Part shown: in pieces, positions 6,489-13,296 of the stretch
Layout of the letters: each line of letters begins with the position of its first letter
Numbering within the stretch: position 1 is the first letter of the stretch
Notes under the pieces: model-generated
What the model was told of the DNA's origin: nothing
Databases searched by the model: none
The model's input: only the letters and a program-made list of their open reading frames with translations
NCBI GenBank assembly: GCA_014879345.1
Contig: JACSSI010000048.1
Coordinates: 1-13,296 of the forward strand
Direction: 5' to 3'
Length of the DNA stretch: 13,296 nucleotides
Source: Anaerolineae bacterium
GTDB lineage: Bacteria > Chloroflexota > Anaerolineae > Promineifilales > Promineifilaceae
Translations under genes and position numbers: made by a program

Positions 6489-8231
6489 TTGAATAGAGAG
6501 AAACAAGTCCGTTTTGGTTTTGGGGTAATTGCTACCCTGAGCCTGCTTGCCGTTGTGCTGGGCTTGTTTGTCTTGTCCCCTGCTCGATTGGTGGCGGAGG
6601 AAACGGTTCATCCTGAGCTTGCCGAAGTGGCCGTTTCCCAACCCGCTGCCCTACCAAACTCCGCCAATCTACCAGAGAATGTAGATTTCATGCTGCGCAT
6701 GGCTTATCAAGCCCAGGTTCAGGAGCCAACTGGTCATCCGCAAACGGGTGATATGGCTTGTAAGATGTGTCACAGTGACACCGATGCTGAAGTTGAATTT
6801 GAATCAGGCGAAACGATGCCGGTTCAAGTGGACTTAGCCGCTTTGGCGATGTCGGTGCATGGCGAGAGTGCGGAAAACCCATTGGCATGTTATGACTGTC
6901 ATATCACGATTAACGATTACCAATACCCGCATGAAGAGGTAACGGCCGTTAATCTGCAAGACTATCAAGTGCAAACTGCCGCTACGTGTGAACGGTGTCA
7001 TAACCGACCCCATATCACCAACCATCCTGGTCAGGATGCGGCCATACCCGTTACCTGTACCAGTTGTCATGGCTCCCATGAAGTACAATCCAAAGAAACG
7101 TGGGATTCCGATGAAGCGGTGAAAGCATGTACCGATTGCCACCAACAAGCAGGCGTTGAATTAACTGATACCGAGCAAATGAGAACGCTTATTCGGAATG
7201 GTTTATTTGCAGACGAGACAGACAGCGACTATTGCCTGGCCTGCCACAGTCAACCGGGACTCACCATGACTTTCCCCAATGGTGATGTCAAATCGGTCAC
7301 GGTTGATCCTGAGGCTTTCCACGCATCAGCCCATGGCGCTAACAACTCATGGGATGAACTGCAATGTACCGATTGCCACACAGATTATCAATACCCCCAC
7401 GAAGAAATAACAATTGAATCGGCCCGCGAATTCACCATCGTCATGAATCAGGCGTGTGAAGAATGTCATGTGCAATACTTTGAAAAGTCATTGGATAGTG
7501 TGCATGGCGCCGCCTTGTTAGATGGTAATTTGGACGCGGCCGTTTGTACTGATTGTCATGGTGCCCACGACACGCCTGTTCTAGGTGACGAACCGCGTGC
7601 CGCTATTTCGCATACATGTGAACAGTGCCACAGCACTATCTACAATGAATATGCGGAAAGCGTGCATGGTGAGGCGCTGATTGGTGATGATAACCAGGAC
7701 GTGCCTAACTGTATTGACTGTCACGGCGTACATGACATCCATGACCCGACGACGGCTGCCGCTCGCGCCCGTTCTCCAGAATTATGTGCTGAATGTCATG
7801 CCAATGAAGAACTGATGACGGAATATGACATCTCCACGGACGTGTTTGATACCTATGTGGCAGATTTCCATGGTACGACGGTGGCGCTGTTTGACTATGA
7901 ACATGAAGGCGTGCCGCCAAACACGGCCGTTTGTTATGACTGTCATGGTGTACACAGTATCAAGGCCCCTGATGATCCTCATGCCAACCTGCAAGAGAAT
8001 CTGGTCGAGAACTGTCAGCAGTGCCATCCTGATGCATCAGCAAATTTTGCTGATTCCTGGTTGGGTCATTATCGGCCGTCGCTGGAGAATTTCCCCATCA
8101 TCTATCTGGTGAACTTGTTCTACCTGATAGTGATTCCATTCACCCTTGTCTTCTTCATTTTCATGATTGCTACAGACATCTACCGGCGGATTCGAGAACG
8201 CGGTCACAAGAAAGAGGCTGCTAATGAGTAA
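6489..8231 (+). CDS. Membrane-anchored 14-heme cytochrome c
   Basis: Electron-transfer protein of 580 residues anchored at both ends. A hydrophobic N-terminal segment (about 9-30) acts as export signal or anchor, and a C-terminal helix (about 537-562) is followed by a basic tail, RRIRERGHKK. Between them lie 14 CxxCH motifs, from CKMCH (Cys91) to CQQCH (Cys509). A module is duplicated: a YQYPHEE(V/I)T stretch follows both CYDCH and CTDCH. The start is TTG 6489, chosen because AAGGAG (6477-6482) sits 6 nt before it. The last 8 bp overlap the cytochrome b gene, so the two are translationally coupled and probably form one complex that carries electrons out of the membrane. The layout recalls quinone-linked multiheme/cytochrome b modules. 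The family is clear; donor and acceptor are inferred. Confidence 0.93.
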   Translation: MNREKQVRFGFGVIATLSLLAVVLGLFVLSPARLVAEETVHPELAEVAVSQPAALPNSANLPENVDFMLRMAYQAQVQEPTGHPQTGDMACKMCHSDTDAEVEFESGETMPVQVDLAALAMSVHGESAENPLACYDCHITINDYQYPHEEVTAVNLQDYQVQTAATCERCHNRPHITNHPGQDAAIPVTCTSCHGSHEVQSKETWDSDEAVKACTDCHQQAGVELTDTEQMRTLIRNGLFADETDSDYCLACHSQPGLTMTFPNGDVKSVTVDPEAFHASAHGANNSWDELQCTDCHTDYQYPHEEITIESAREFTIVMNQACEECHVQYFEKSLDSVHGAALLDGNLDAAVCTDCHGAHDTPVLGDEPRAAISHTCEQCHSTIYNEYAESVHGEALIGDDNQDVPNCIDCHGVHDIHDPTTAAARARSPELCAECHANEELMTEYDISTDVFDTYVADFHGTTVALFDYEHEGVPPNTAVCYDCHGVHSIKAPDDPHANLQENLVENCQQCHPDASANFADSWLGHYRPSLENFPIIYLVNLFYLIVIPFTLVFFIFMIATDIYRRIRERGHKKEAANE

Positions 8232-9084
8232 AGAAACGCAAAAAATGTATCCCCGCTTTCGGATGTGGGCGCGAATTGAGCATATTATCCTCCTTGTCAG
8301 CTTTACCGTTTTGGCGTTGACGGGTTTGCCGCAGCGCTACTTTGAATCCTCATTTGCGGTAGACATGATCAATGCGATGGGTGGTATTACAACAGTGCGC
8401 CTTGTGCATCGGTATGCGGCAATCGTGCTTGTCTTAGGCTCTGTTTATCACCTGTTTTTGGGTGCTTATCGCTGGTATGTGAAGGGTGAACGGATGCGTA
8501 TTATGCTTCGCCCCAAAGATGCTGTTGATATTTATGAGACGGTGAAACACAACCTGGGTTTGCAAGAAGAGCCGCCGAAGATGCCAAAGTTCAATTTTGG
8601 CGAAAAGATTGAATACTGGGCGGTGATTTGGGGAACGGCCGTTATGATTATGACCGGTTTCATGTTGTGGAACCCCATTGCTATCACCCAGTTATTCCCC
8701 GGTCAATTTATCCCAGCCGCGAAGACGGCTCACAGCGCTGAAGCGCTTCTGGCTGTTCTTTCTATTGTTATCTGGCATTTTTACAATGTGCTCGTCAAAC
8801 ATCGCAACTGGAGTATCTTTACAGGTAATCTACCTGAAAACCAGATGAAAGAAGAGCATATGCTGGAATATGAACGCATCGAAGCAGGCGGCGATCCGTA
8901 TCCTGGCTTATCGTTAAAGGCGCAGAAATCGCGAAAGCGAGCCTACTTTATCGTAGCAACGGCCGTTGGCATTCTGTCCCTTATGGCTATCTACTGGCTT
9001 TTCACGTTTGAAGAAACAGCCATTACCACGCTGCCGGCCGTGACACGCGAAGTGTTTGTGCCCTTGGCAACGTCTGTACCTTAG
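8224..9084 (+). CDS. Cytochrome b subunit (formate dehydrogenase gamma / b561-like)
   Basis: Integral membrane di-heme protein of 286 residues, probably the quinone-reactive subunit of the complex with the 14-heme cytochrome. Four core helices are seen at about 20-37, 60-83, 130-149 and 170-192, plus a fifth at 240-262. Likely heme b ligands are among His20, His62, His76, His170 and His185, the usual pattern of a His in helices 1, 2 and 4. ATG 8224 is preferred over the in-frame upstream ATG at 8167. The latter lies inside the 14-heme gene and would add 19 residues with no membrane character. ATG 8224 gives the common 8-bp overlap, and AAGAGG lies just upstream. Two AACGGCCGTT decamers occur in transmembrane-coding parts. 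NapC-type or molybdoenzyme genes are absent, so it is not an ordinary formate dehydrogenase subunit. Confidence 0.9.
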   Translation: MSKETQKMYPRFRMWARIEHIILLVSFTVLALTGLPQRYFESSFAVDMINAMGGITTVRLVHRYAAIVLVLGSVYHLFLGAYRWYVKGERMRIMLRPKDAVDIYETVKHNLGLQEEPPKMPKFNFGEKIEYWAVIWGTAVMIMTGFMLWNPIAITQLFPGQFIPAAKTAHSAEALLAVLSIVIWHFYNVLVKHRNWSIFTGNLPENQMKEEHMLEYERIEAGGDPYPGLSLKAQKSRKRAYFIVATAVGILSLMAIYWLFTFEETAITTLPAVTREVFVPLATSVP

Positions 9085-9092
9085 TTTACCAA

Positions 9093-9146
9093 CTTCCGGG
9101 ATCAGTATTTTGCGACTCGGTATCGCTGATCCTGGAAGATTTTTAT
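9093..9146 (+). terminator. Intrinsic terminator after the cytochrome b gene
   Basis: CTTCCGGGATCAG (9093-9105) pairs with CTGATCCTGGAAG (9126-9138) as a 13-bp stem with one G-U pair and a 20-nt loop. ATTTTTATAT follows. It lies inside an otherwise co-directional cluster, so it may be partial, lowering expression of the 10-heme gene relative to the genes before it or separating the two units. Confidence 0.65.
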
Positions 9147-9151
9147 ATAAA

Positions 9152-9168
9152 GCGTACGGTTTGTACGC
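9152..9168 (+). other. Small leader hairpin before the 10-heme gene
   Basis: GCGTAC (9152-9157) and GTACGC (9163-9168) form a perfect 6-bp stem with loop GGTTT, starting 13 nt after the terminator stem and ending 28 nt before the start codon. It could be a 5'-end stabilising hairpin if transcription starts or is processed here. No clear promoter was found between terminator and gene. Confidence 0.35.
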
Positions 9169-9196
9169 GGAAATCCAAAGAAAAGGAGGATTTTCT

Positions 9197-11428
9197 ATGT
9201 TTCACCCGAATAAGCGTCTCATTGTTGTGATCGGGCTTTTGCTCATCATCGTCGCTGCTTTGGCTGCTTGTAGTCAGGAACCGGTAGAAGTGACCCGCGT
9301 GGTCGAGGTTCCTGGTGCAGAAGTCGAGGTGACGCGCGTCGTTGAAGTGGAAGTTCCGGTTGAAGTAGAAGTTCCTGTAGAAGTGGAGGTGATGCCAGTA
9401 ACGGCCGTTTCTGTTATCCCCTTCGAAGAAGAGTGGGCCTCATCCGCACATGCAGATGTAGAAGCTGAAGCTTTCGTCCATTGGAATGAAGAGGATCCGC
9501 AAGAAGTGCCAGCCAATTGCGCCAAGTGCCACAGCACCCCTGGCTATATGGATTTCACTGGCGCAGATGGTTCAGAAATGGGTGTGGTTGATTCAGCCCA
9601 CCCTGTTGGCACCGTCGTCGAGTGTCAGGCATGTCATAATGACATTATCATTGACAAAGACACCGTGGTCTTCCCCTCAGGGGCAGAAATCAGTGGTCTG
9701 GATGCCTCAGCCCGTTGTATGGAATGCCATCAAGGTCGTGCTTCTACCGTCAGCGTCAACGCTGGTATTGAAGAAGCTGGCTTAGACCCAGTAGCCGATG
9801 CTGATACGGTCAGTGCAGATGTGGGTTTCACCAATATTCATTACTACGCCGCTGCCGCTACCCAATATGGGCATGAAGCTATGGGCGGGTATGAATATGA
9901 AGGCAAAGCCTACGATGCCAAATTTGACCATGTTGAAGGCTATGATTCTTGCATTAGCTGCCATGATTCCCATACCCTGGCCATTAAAGTTGAAGAATGT
10001 TCCGCATGTCATGAAGGTGTTGCCAGCCAAGAAGACCTGGTCAACATTCGTATGCCCGGTTCACTCGTTGATTACAATGGCAATGGCGACATAGAAGAAA
10101 GCATCGATGCTGAGATCGCTGGTTTACGCGATGCCCTGTATGCAGGCATACAAGCGTATGCCACTGAAGTAGCCGGTACATCCATTGCTTACAACAGCCA
10201 TGCATATCCCTACTTCTTCATTGATGGCGATGGTGATGGTGAAGCTTCCGAAGAAGAAGCTGTATTCCCCAATGCTTTCAATGCCTGGACACCCCGTTTG
10301 GCAAAAGCAGCCTACAACTATCAAGTTTCTTTGAAAGACCCGGGCAACTATGCCCATGGCGGCAAATATGCCATCCAACTGCTGTATGATTCGTTGGAAG
10401 ACGTCAACATGGCGTTGTCTACACCCATCGACATGGCTGCTATGAGCCGCATTGACCACGGTCACTTCGCTGGTTCAGAAGAAGCTTTCCGTCATTGGGA
10501 TGGCGAAGAAGATGGTGGTATTGTGCCTGCCAATTGCTCCAAGTGTCACTCTGCTGCTGGTTTGCCACTGTTGGCAACAGAAGGTGTGATGACATCACAA
10601 CATGCCTCTAATGGCCTGAACTGTGCCACTTGCCACAGCAACCTGGAAACCTTTGAACTGTACACCTTTGAAGAAGTAACATTCCCCAGCGGTGCTACGG
10701 TAACAATGGTAACCGAGGAGACAGATGAAGCTGGTTTGCAGAGCAATACCTGTATCAACTGTCATCAGGGTCGTTCATCCACCGTCAATGTTGATAACTT
10801 AATTGGCGAAACTGGCGACAATGAATTGGGTGAAGGCTTCCGCTTCCAAAACGTTCATTACTTTGCGGCCGGTGCGACATTGTTCGGCAGTGAAGTACAA
10901 GGCGCTTACCAGTTCGAAGGCCAGGAATATGCAGGTCGGAACGAACATGTCAGTAAATTCGACAGTTGTGTGGAATGTCACGATACCCACGCTTTGGAAG
11001 TTGTGGTGGAAGATTGTGCCGAATGTCATGAAAACGTAGCTGGTGAAGAAGACCTCGTTGCCATTCGTGTTTCTGAAGTAGACCATGATGGTGACGGTGA
11101 TGTGACTGAAGGTATCGCTGGTGAAATCGGAACGATGTCTGAGGTATTATTTGCCGCCATGCAGGCTTACACAGTGAATAATGGATTAGACCCAATTGTT
11201 TATGATTCACACGCTTATCCGTATTTCTTCAATGATACGGATGGTGATGGTGAACCAAATGATGGCTACTCCACCTGGACGCCTGCGCTGCTGCGTGCTG
11301 CTTACAACTACCAATATTCGCAGAAAGATCCTGGTGCCTTTGCACATAACAGTATCTATGTCATGCAGTTCTTGTATGATTCTATCAGCAGTATTGGTGG
11401 TGATGTGTCTGGTATGACACGGCCGTAA
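9197..11428 (+). CDS. Decaheme lipoprotein cytochrome c, tandemly duplicated
   Basis: Surface cytochrome of 743 residues. The ATG at 9197 follows a strong AAAGGAGG, and the longer frame from 9056 is rejected because it starts inside the cytochrome b gene. Lipobox LAAC (Cys25) is followed by a VEVTRVVEV/VPVEVEV linker (about 29-65). Two homologous pentaheme halves follow. The first has CAKCH (Cys108), CQACH, CMECH, CISCH and CSACH. The second has CSKCH (Cys447), CATCH, CINCH, CVECH and CAECH. Both halves share H-Y-(Y/F)-A-A, CHQGR, CHDSH/CHDTH and a closing AAYNYQ...KDPG...AH segment. Asp-rich loops (NGNGD, DGDGDGE, DHDGDGDV, DTDGDGE) look like calcium-binding loops. A strong terminator follows the gene. 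It probably acts as the outermost electron carrier of the cluster; that is inference. Confidence 0.93.
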   Translation: MFHPNKRLIVVIGLLLIIVAALAACSQEPVEVTRVVEVPGAEVEVTRVVEVEVPVEVEVPVEVEVMPVTAVSVIPFEEEWASSAHADVEAEAFVHWNEEDPQEVPANCAKCHSTPGYMDFTGADGSEMGVVDSAHPVGTVVECQACHNDIIIDKDTVVFPSGAEISGLDASARCMECHQGRASTVSVNAGIEEAGLDPVADADTVSADVGFTNIHYYAAAATQYGHEAMGGYEYEGKAYDAKFDHVEGYDSCISCHDSHTLAIKVEECSACHEGVASQEDLVNIRMPGSLVDYNGNGDIEESIDAEIAGLRDALYAGIQAYATEVAGTSIAYNSHAYPYFFIDGDGDGEASEEEAVFPNAFNAWTPRLAKAAYNYQVSLKDPGNYAHGGKYAIQLLYDSLEDVNMALSTPIDMAAMSRIDHGHFAGSEEAFRHWDGEEDGGIVPANCSKCHSAAGLPLLATEGVMTSQHASNGLNCATCHSNLETFELYTFEEVTFPSGATVTMVTEETDEAGLQSNTCINCHQGRSSTVNVDNLIGETGDNELGEGFRFQNVHYFAAGATLFGSEVQGAYQFEGQEYAGRNEHVSKFDSCVECHDTHALEVVVEDCAECHENVAGEEDLVAIRVSEVDHDGDGDVTEGIAGEIGTMSEVLFAAMQAYTVNNGLDPIVYDSHAYPYFFNDTDGDGEPNDGYSTWTPALLRAAYNYQYSQKDPGAFAHNSIYVMQFLYDSISSIGGDVSGMTRP

Positions 11429-11487
11429 CCATACTCAGTGAATTGGTACTCCGTTATCGGTAAGCGATTAACGGTTTACGAGTAAAT

Positions 11488-11524
11488 AAAAAGGTCGGGT
11501 ATCTGTGGATGCCCGACCTTTTTT
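11488..11524. terminator. Bidirectional intrinsic terminator
   Basis: AAAAAGGTCGGG (11488-11499) and CCCGACCTTTTT (11512-11523) form a 12-bp stem with a 12-nt loop, with a T-run on the right strand (11519-11524) and, by symmetry, on the left strand. It separates the rightward 10-heme gene from the convergent cation transporter gene and can stop transcription from both sides. The rest of this 212-bp gap shows no other feature. Confidence 0.9.
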
Positions 11525-11640
11525 GTATTTGATAGGGTTTGCTTCATTTAGAGTGAAACGAAGAATCATGTGTCTCTGGGATGCTTTGTTTGACTCAACA
11601 TGACACGCATAAAACCCCATAGATTCCCCAAGACCCGGTT

Positions 11641-12555
11641 TTATTCTGGTAGTTCGTCCAGTCTGACTAAACTTTGGTCGCCAAAGGCACGGGGGTCTTC
11701 AAGTGGTTCGACGTGGGTAAAAACGCTGCAATGATTGATCTGCCTCCGCATATGAGCCTCAATATTTTCTGCTAAATCGTGTCCTTGTTGAACTGTCCAA
11801 CTGCCAGGCACTAAAATGTGGACACTGATAAAACGGCGTGAGCCAGATTGACGGGTGCGCAGTGCATGCCACTCAATGCCATGCTGACAATACGTATTTA
11901 AAATGGTTTCAACCAATTCTCTTTCATTGGGTTCAATGGCACTATCCATCAGCCCCTGCGATGATCTGCGAAAGATTGAAATCCCTTCCCACCCTATTTT
12001 TAAGCCGACAATAATGGCTACTACAGGATCGAGCCATTCAAGCCCTGTCAGCACAGCAATTCCTACACCTACAACTACCCCAACCGATGTCCATACATCT
12101 GACATGAGATGTTTTCCGTCTGCTTCTATGGAGATGGAATCATGTTGTTTACCCGTGCGAATGAGCAATTGGCCCACCACGAAGTTAATGGCTGACGCAA
12201 CTAATGCCAGGATTAAACCTAGTCCAACTTGTTCCAATGGTTCAGGGGTTAAGAGGCGCTGGACACTGGTATACAAAATAGTCAGGGCTGCGATGACAAT
12301 CAGGGTGCCTTCAATGCCGCTGGAAAAATATTCTGCTTTGTCATGTCCGTATGGGTGTGTTTCATCGGGTGGCTGCTCGACGATTTTTAGGGTTGTCAGG
12401 ACTACCAAGGCGGCTACCAAGTTGACAATGCCTTCTAATGCATCTGAGAACAGACCAACTGACCCAGTGACCAGATAGGCTATATATTTGATGCTGATTG
12501 TGAGAACGGCCGTTCCCACAGACAACCAAGCGTATTTCATTAAGGAAGGTCTCAT
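11641..12555 (-). CDS. Cation diffusion facilitator (CDF) metal transporter
   Basis: Inner-membrane divalent metal/proton antiporter of 304 residues, normal CDF length. Around six transmembrane helices lie in the first 200 residues, and a cytoplasmic dimerisation domain occupies about 205-290. Family signatures are GSVGLFSDALEGIVN in helix 2 (Asp38), HPYGHDKAEYF (67-77) and HxxxD in helix 5 (His149, Asp153). The usual second acidic ligand four residues after Asp38 is Gly42, with Glu41 next to it, so the metal site differs from the FieF Asp-x3-Asp type. Zn, Fe, Mn, Co and Cd are all possible. Start ATG 12553-12555 is the longest; the upstream ribosome site is weak, and Met6 is an alternative. 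It stands alone, convergent to the cytochrome cluster, with an 11-bp inverted repeat in its leader. No functional link to the cytochromes is shown, although iron supply would fit. Confidence 0.95.
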   Translation of the reverse strand: MRPSLMKYAWLSVGTAVLTISIKYIAYLVTGSVGLFSDALEGIVNLVAALVVLTTLKIVEQPPDETHPYGHDKAEYFSSGIEGTLIVIAALTILYTSVQRLLTPEPLEQVGLGLILALVASAINFVVGQLLIRTGKQHDSISIEADGKHLMSDVWTSVGVVVGVGIAVLTGLEWLDPVVAIIVGLKIGWEGISIFRRSSQGLMDSAIEPNERELVETILNTYCQHGIEWHALRTRQSGSRRFISVHILVPGSWTVQQGHDLAENIEAHMRRQINHCSVFTHVEPLEDPRAFGDQSLVRLDELPE

Positions 12556-12593
12556 GCTCAGTATTTTAGCATCTCTTGATGGAAACCTGTAAA

Positions 12594-12643
12594 ACGAGCA
12601 TGGGTATATCCTTTCCTTTATTGGGTGATTCCCCCATGCTCGT
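12594..12643 (-). promoter_or_regulatory. Inverted repeat in the CDF gene leader
   Basis: ACGAGCATGGG (12594-12604) and CCCATGCTCGT (12633-12643) are perfect 11-bp arms with a 28-nt spacer. On the leftward strand the stem is followed by a short TTTT. It could be a weak terminator/attenuator or a regulator site for the metal transporter. No known metal riboswitch was recognised. Confidence 0.4.
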
Positions 12644-12927
12644 ATGGGGTATTTGTTGTGTCATCCGTGAACTCAACAGGGTTAACAACCATCTTGTTTA
12701 CCTAAAACCTATACTGAAGCGACCGATGTGGTGCCATATGCATTAAATTAAGTATCAGGTCTTTGAATTTCCCCATACTCTCCATTAAACCACCCCAAAC
12801 ACCCCATACAAAAGATACGTTCGTTTCCCAATGTTATCTTCCTCGAGAAACTCGTAAACTGACAGTTATAGAAGATCCGCTGATTTGATGAACGATAGAT
12901 CAGCGAACGTCAGAATCGACAATCGTG

Positions 12928-12949
12928 AATCTTCAATCATCAATCTTTA
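12928..12949 (+). repeat. Intergenic ATCTTCAATC-type repeat
   Basis: Consists of AATCTTCAATC, three variable bases, and AATCTTTA. It is the same on 19 of 22 positions as the minus strand of 1723-1744. Both copies lie a few bases upstream of a ribosome site (GGAGG here, AAGGAG there). They may be a dispersed intergenic repeat or a shared leader element. Confidence 0.4.
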
Positions 12950-12967
12950 GTTTTTGGAGGTAGAGAC

Positions 12968-13090
12968 ATGAACATTTTCTTAGCTATTCTCATCTTAATC
13001 GCATTGTTTACTTTACGGTTTGGCCTACCCATTGCCATTGTCATGGGCTTTGGCATGATTCAAGATCGCTATCGCAAGGTAAGTGCTTAA
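12968..13090 (+). CDS. Small single-helix membrane protein (40 residues)
   Basis: Begins with ATG 12968 behind GGAGG at 8-nt spacing and ends with TAA at 13088-13090. The peptide starts MNIFLAILILIALFTLRFG and is nearly all hydrophobic to residue 30, followed by a charged tail, QDRYRKVSA. It is probably a membrane-embedded small protein with one or two short helices. Its 57-bp distance to a cytochrome gene with its own ribosome site suggests a shared operon and a role as accessory or assembly subunit of a cytochrome complex. I do not recognise a family. Confidence 0.6.
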   Translation: MNIFLAILILIALFTLRFGLPIAIVMGFGMIQDRYRKVSA

Positions 13091-13147
13091 GGAAGATAAA
13101 GATTCATCCTTTATCCTTTTTAATTCATACCTCAAAGGAGAAATCCC

Positions 13148-13296
13148 ATGATTAAACATTGGACTATCAGATTGCTCATCGGCTTGGCCTGTGGGTTGTC
13201 TCTCGCACTATTCACCATCATGGTGACACAAGCCAAATCAGCAGAACAGGTAGCAGACCCGTTACCTGATGATTGTGGTGAATGCCATGAAACTAT
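13148..13296 (+). CDS. Multiheme cytochrome c, N-terminal part (cut by window edge)
   Basis: Starts at ATG 13148 after AAAGGAG. The first 49 residues hold a hydrophobic signal or anchor (about 8-28, no lipobox) and, shortly after, one heme motif, CGECH, preceded by DPLPDD. The frame is open at the right edge. An early CxxCH after an export signal fits a further periplasmic or membrane-anchored cytochrome; heme number and type are beyond the window. It follows the 40-residue membrane peptide and probably begins a second rightward cytochrome operon. Confidence 0.8.
   Translation, partial: MIKHWTIRLLIGLACGLSLALFTIMVTQAKSAEQVADPLPDDCGECHET

Larger units (their letters stand above)
1527..12514. 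repeat. Dispersed palindromic decamer AACGGCCGTT (9 perfect copies)
   Basis: Perfect copies start at 1527, 3201, 4323, 4896, 6941, 8634, 8958, 9400 and 12505. Near matches lie at 2045, 7535, 7922 and 11418. All nine are inside coding sequence on either strand and are read as (nnA)-ACG-GCC-GTT, Thr-Ala-Val, with identical codons. Random expectation for one given 10-mer in 13.3 kb is about 0.01. Confidence 0.9.
12556..12967. other. Divergent intergenic region without genes
   Basis: 412 bp between the leftward CDF gene and the rightward small membrane peptide gene. It holds inverted repeats at 12594-12643 and 12878-12905 (CGCTGAT/ATCAGCG, 14-nt loop) and the ATCTTCAATC-type repeat at 12928-12949. 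No convincing sigma-70 promoter pair and no RNA gene were recognised. Confidence 0.7.

Noticed and set aside
9056..9196. Upstream start for the 10-heme gene at 9056
   Set aside because: It lies inside the cytochrome b gene and crosses the terminator hairpin. ATG 9197 has a strong AAAGGAGG and begins a proper lipoprotein signal.
1..13296. CRISPR array, tRNA, insertion sequence or prophage
   Set aside because: No regular short repeats with spacers, no cloverleaf sequences, and no transposase, integrase or phage genes were seen.

Overview
The window looks like chromosomal DNA from a Chloroflexota bacterium (Anaerolineae/Ardenticatenia-like). This is inferred from the style of its lipoproteins, which have Pro/Thr/Glu-rich or VEV/VTRVVEV-type linkers directly after a lipobox, and from gene content. 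No rRNA or marker gene confirms it. The theme is extracytoplasmic electron transfer. Four complete multiheme c-type cytochromes carry 42 CxxCH motifs in total (11, 7, 14 and 10), a fifth is cut by the right edge, and a b-type cytochrome sits among them.

Layout. (1) Leftward operon, 3305 to 1: an 11-heme lipoprotein cytochrome (1782-3305) followed by a lipoprotein with at least four rhodanese domains (1-1700, cut by the left edge). The cytochrome reading frame contains one in-frame TGA (2913-2915). The part before it has the export signal, the part after it has ten of the eleven heme motifs, and a SECIS-like hairpin follows the TGA. I annotate it as one gene and a candidate selenoprotein. (2) A 625-bp gene-free divergent region (3306-3930) with two copies of a palindromic operator, promoter-like hexamers and a leftward intrinsic terminator. 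(3) Rightward: a LysR-type regulator (3931-4908), then a 7-heme lipoprotein with a collagen-like Gly-X-Y linker (5152-6426), a membrane-anchored 14-heme cytochrome (6489-8231), an overlapping cytochrome b (8224-9084), an intergenic terminator, and a duplicated 10-heme lipoprotein (9197-11428) ending at a strong terminator. (4) A leftward cation diffusion facilitator (11641-12555). (5) The start of another rightward cytochrome operon: a 40-residue membrane peptide (12968-13090) and the N-terminus of a multiheme cytochrome (13148 to the edge).

Working model (inference): the cytochrome b takes electrons from the quinol pool and passes them to the anchored 14-heme protein, and the 7- and 10-heme surface lipoproteins relay them onward. 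The LysR protein may control both the rightward cytochrome genes and the leftward candidate-selenocytochrome/rhodanese operon. Pairing that cytochrome with a multi-rhodanese lipoprotein suggests sulfur or selenium redox chemistry, but no substrate can be read from the sequence.

Across the window the palindrome AACGGCCGTT occurs nine times, always inside genes and always in the frame that encodes Thr-Ala-Val.
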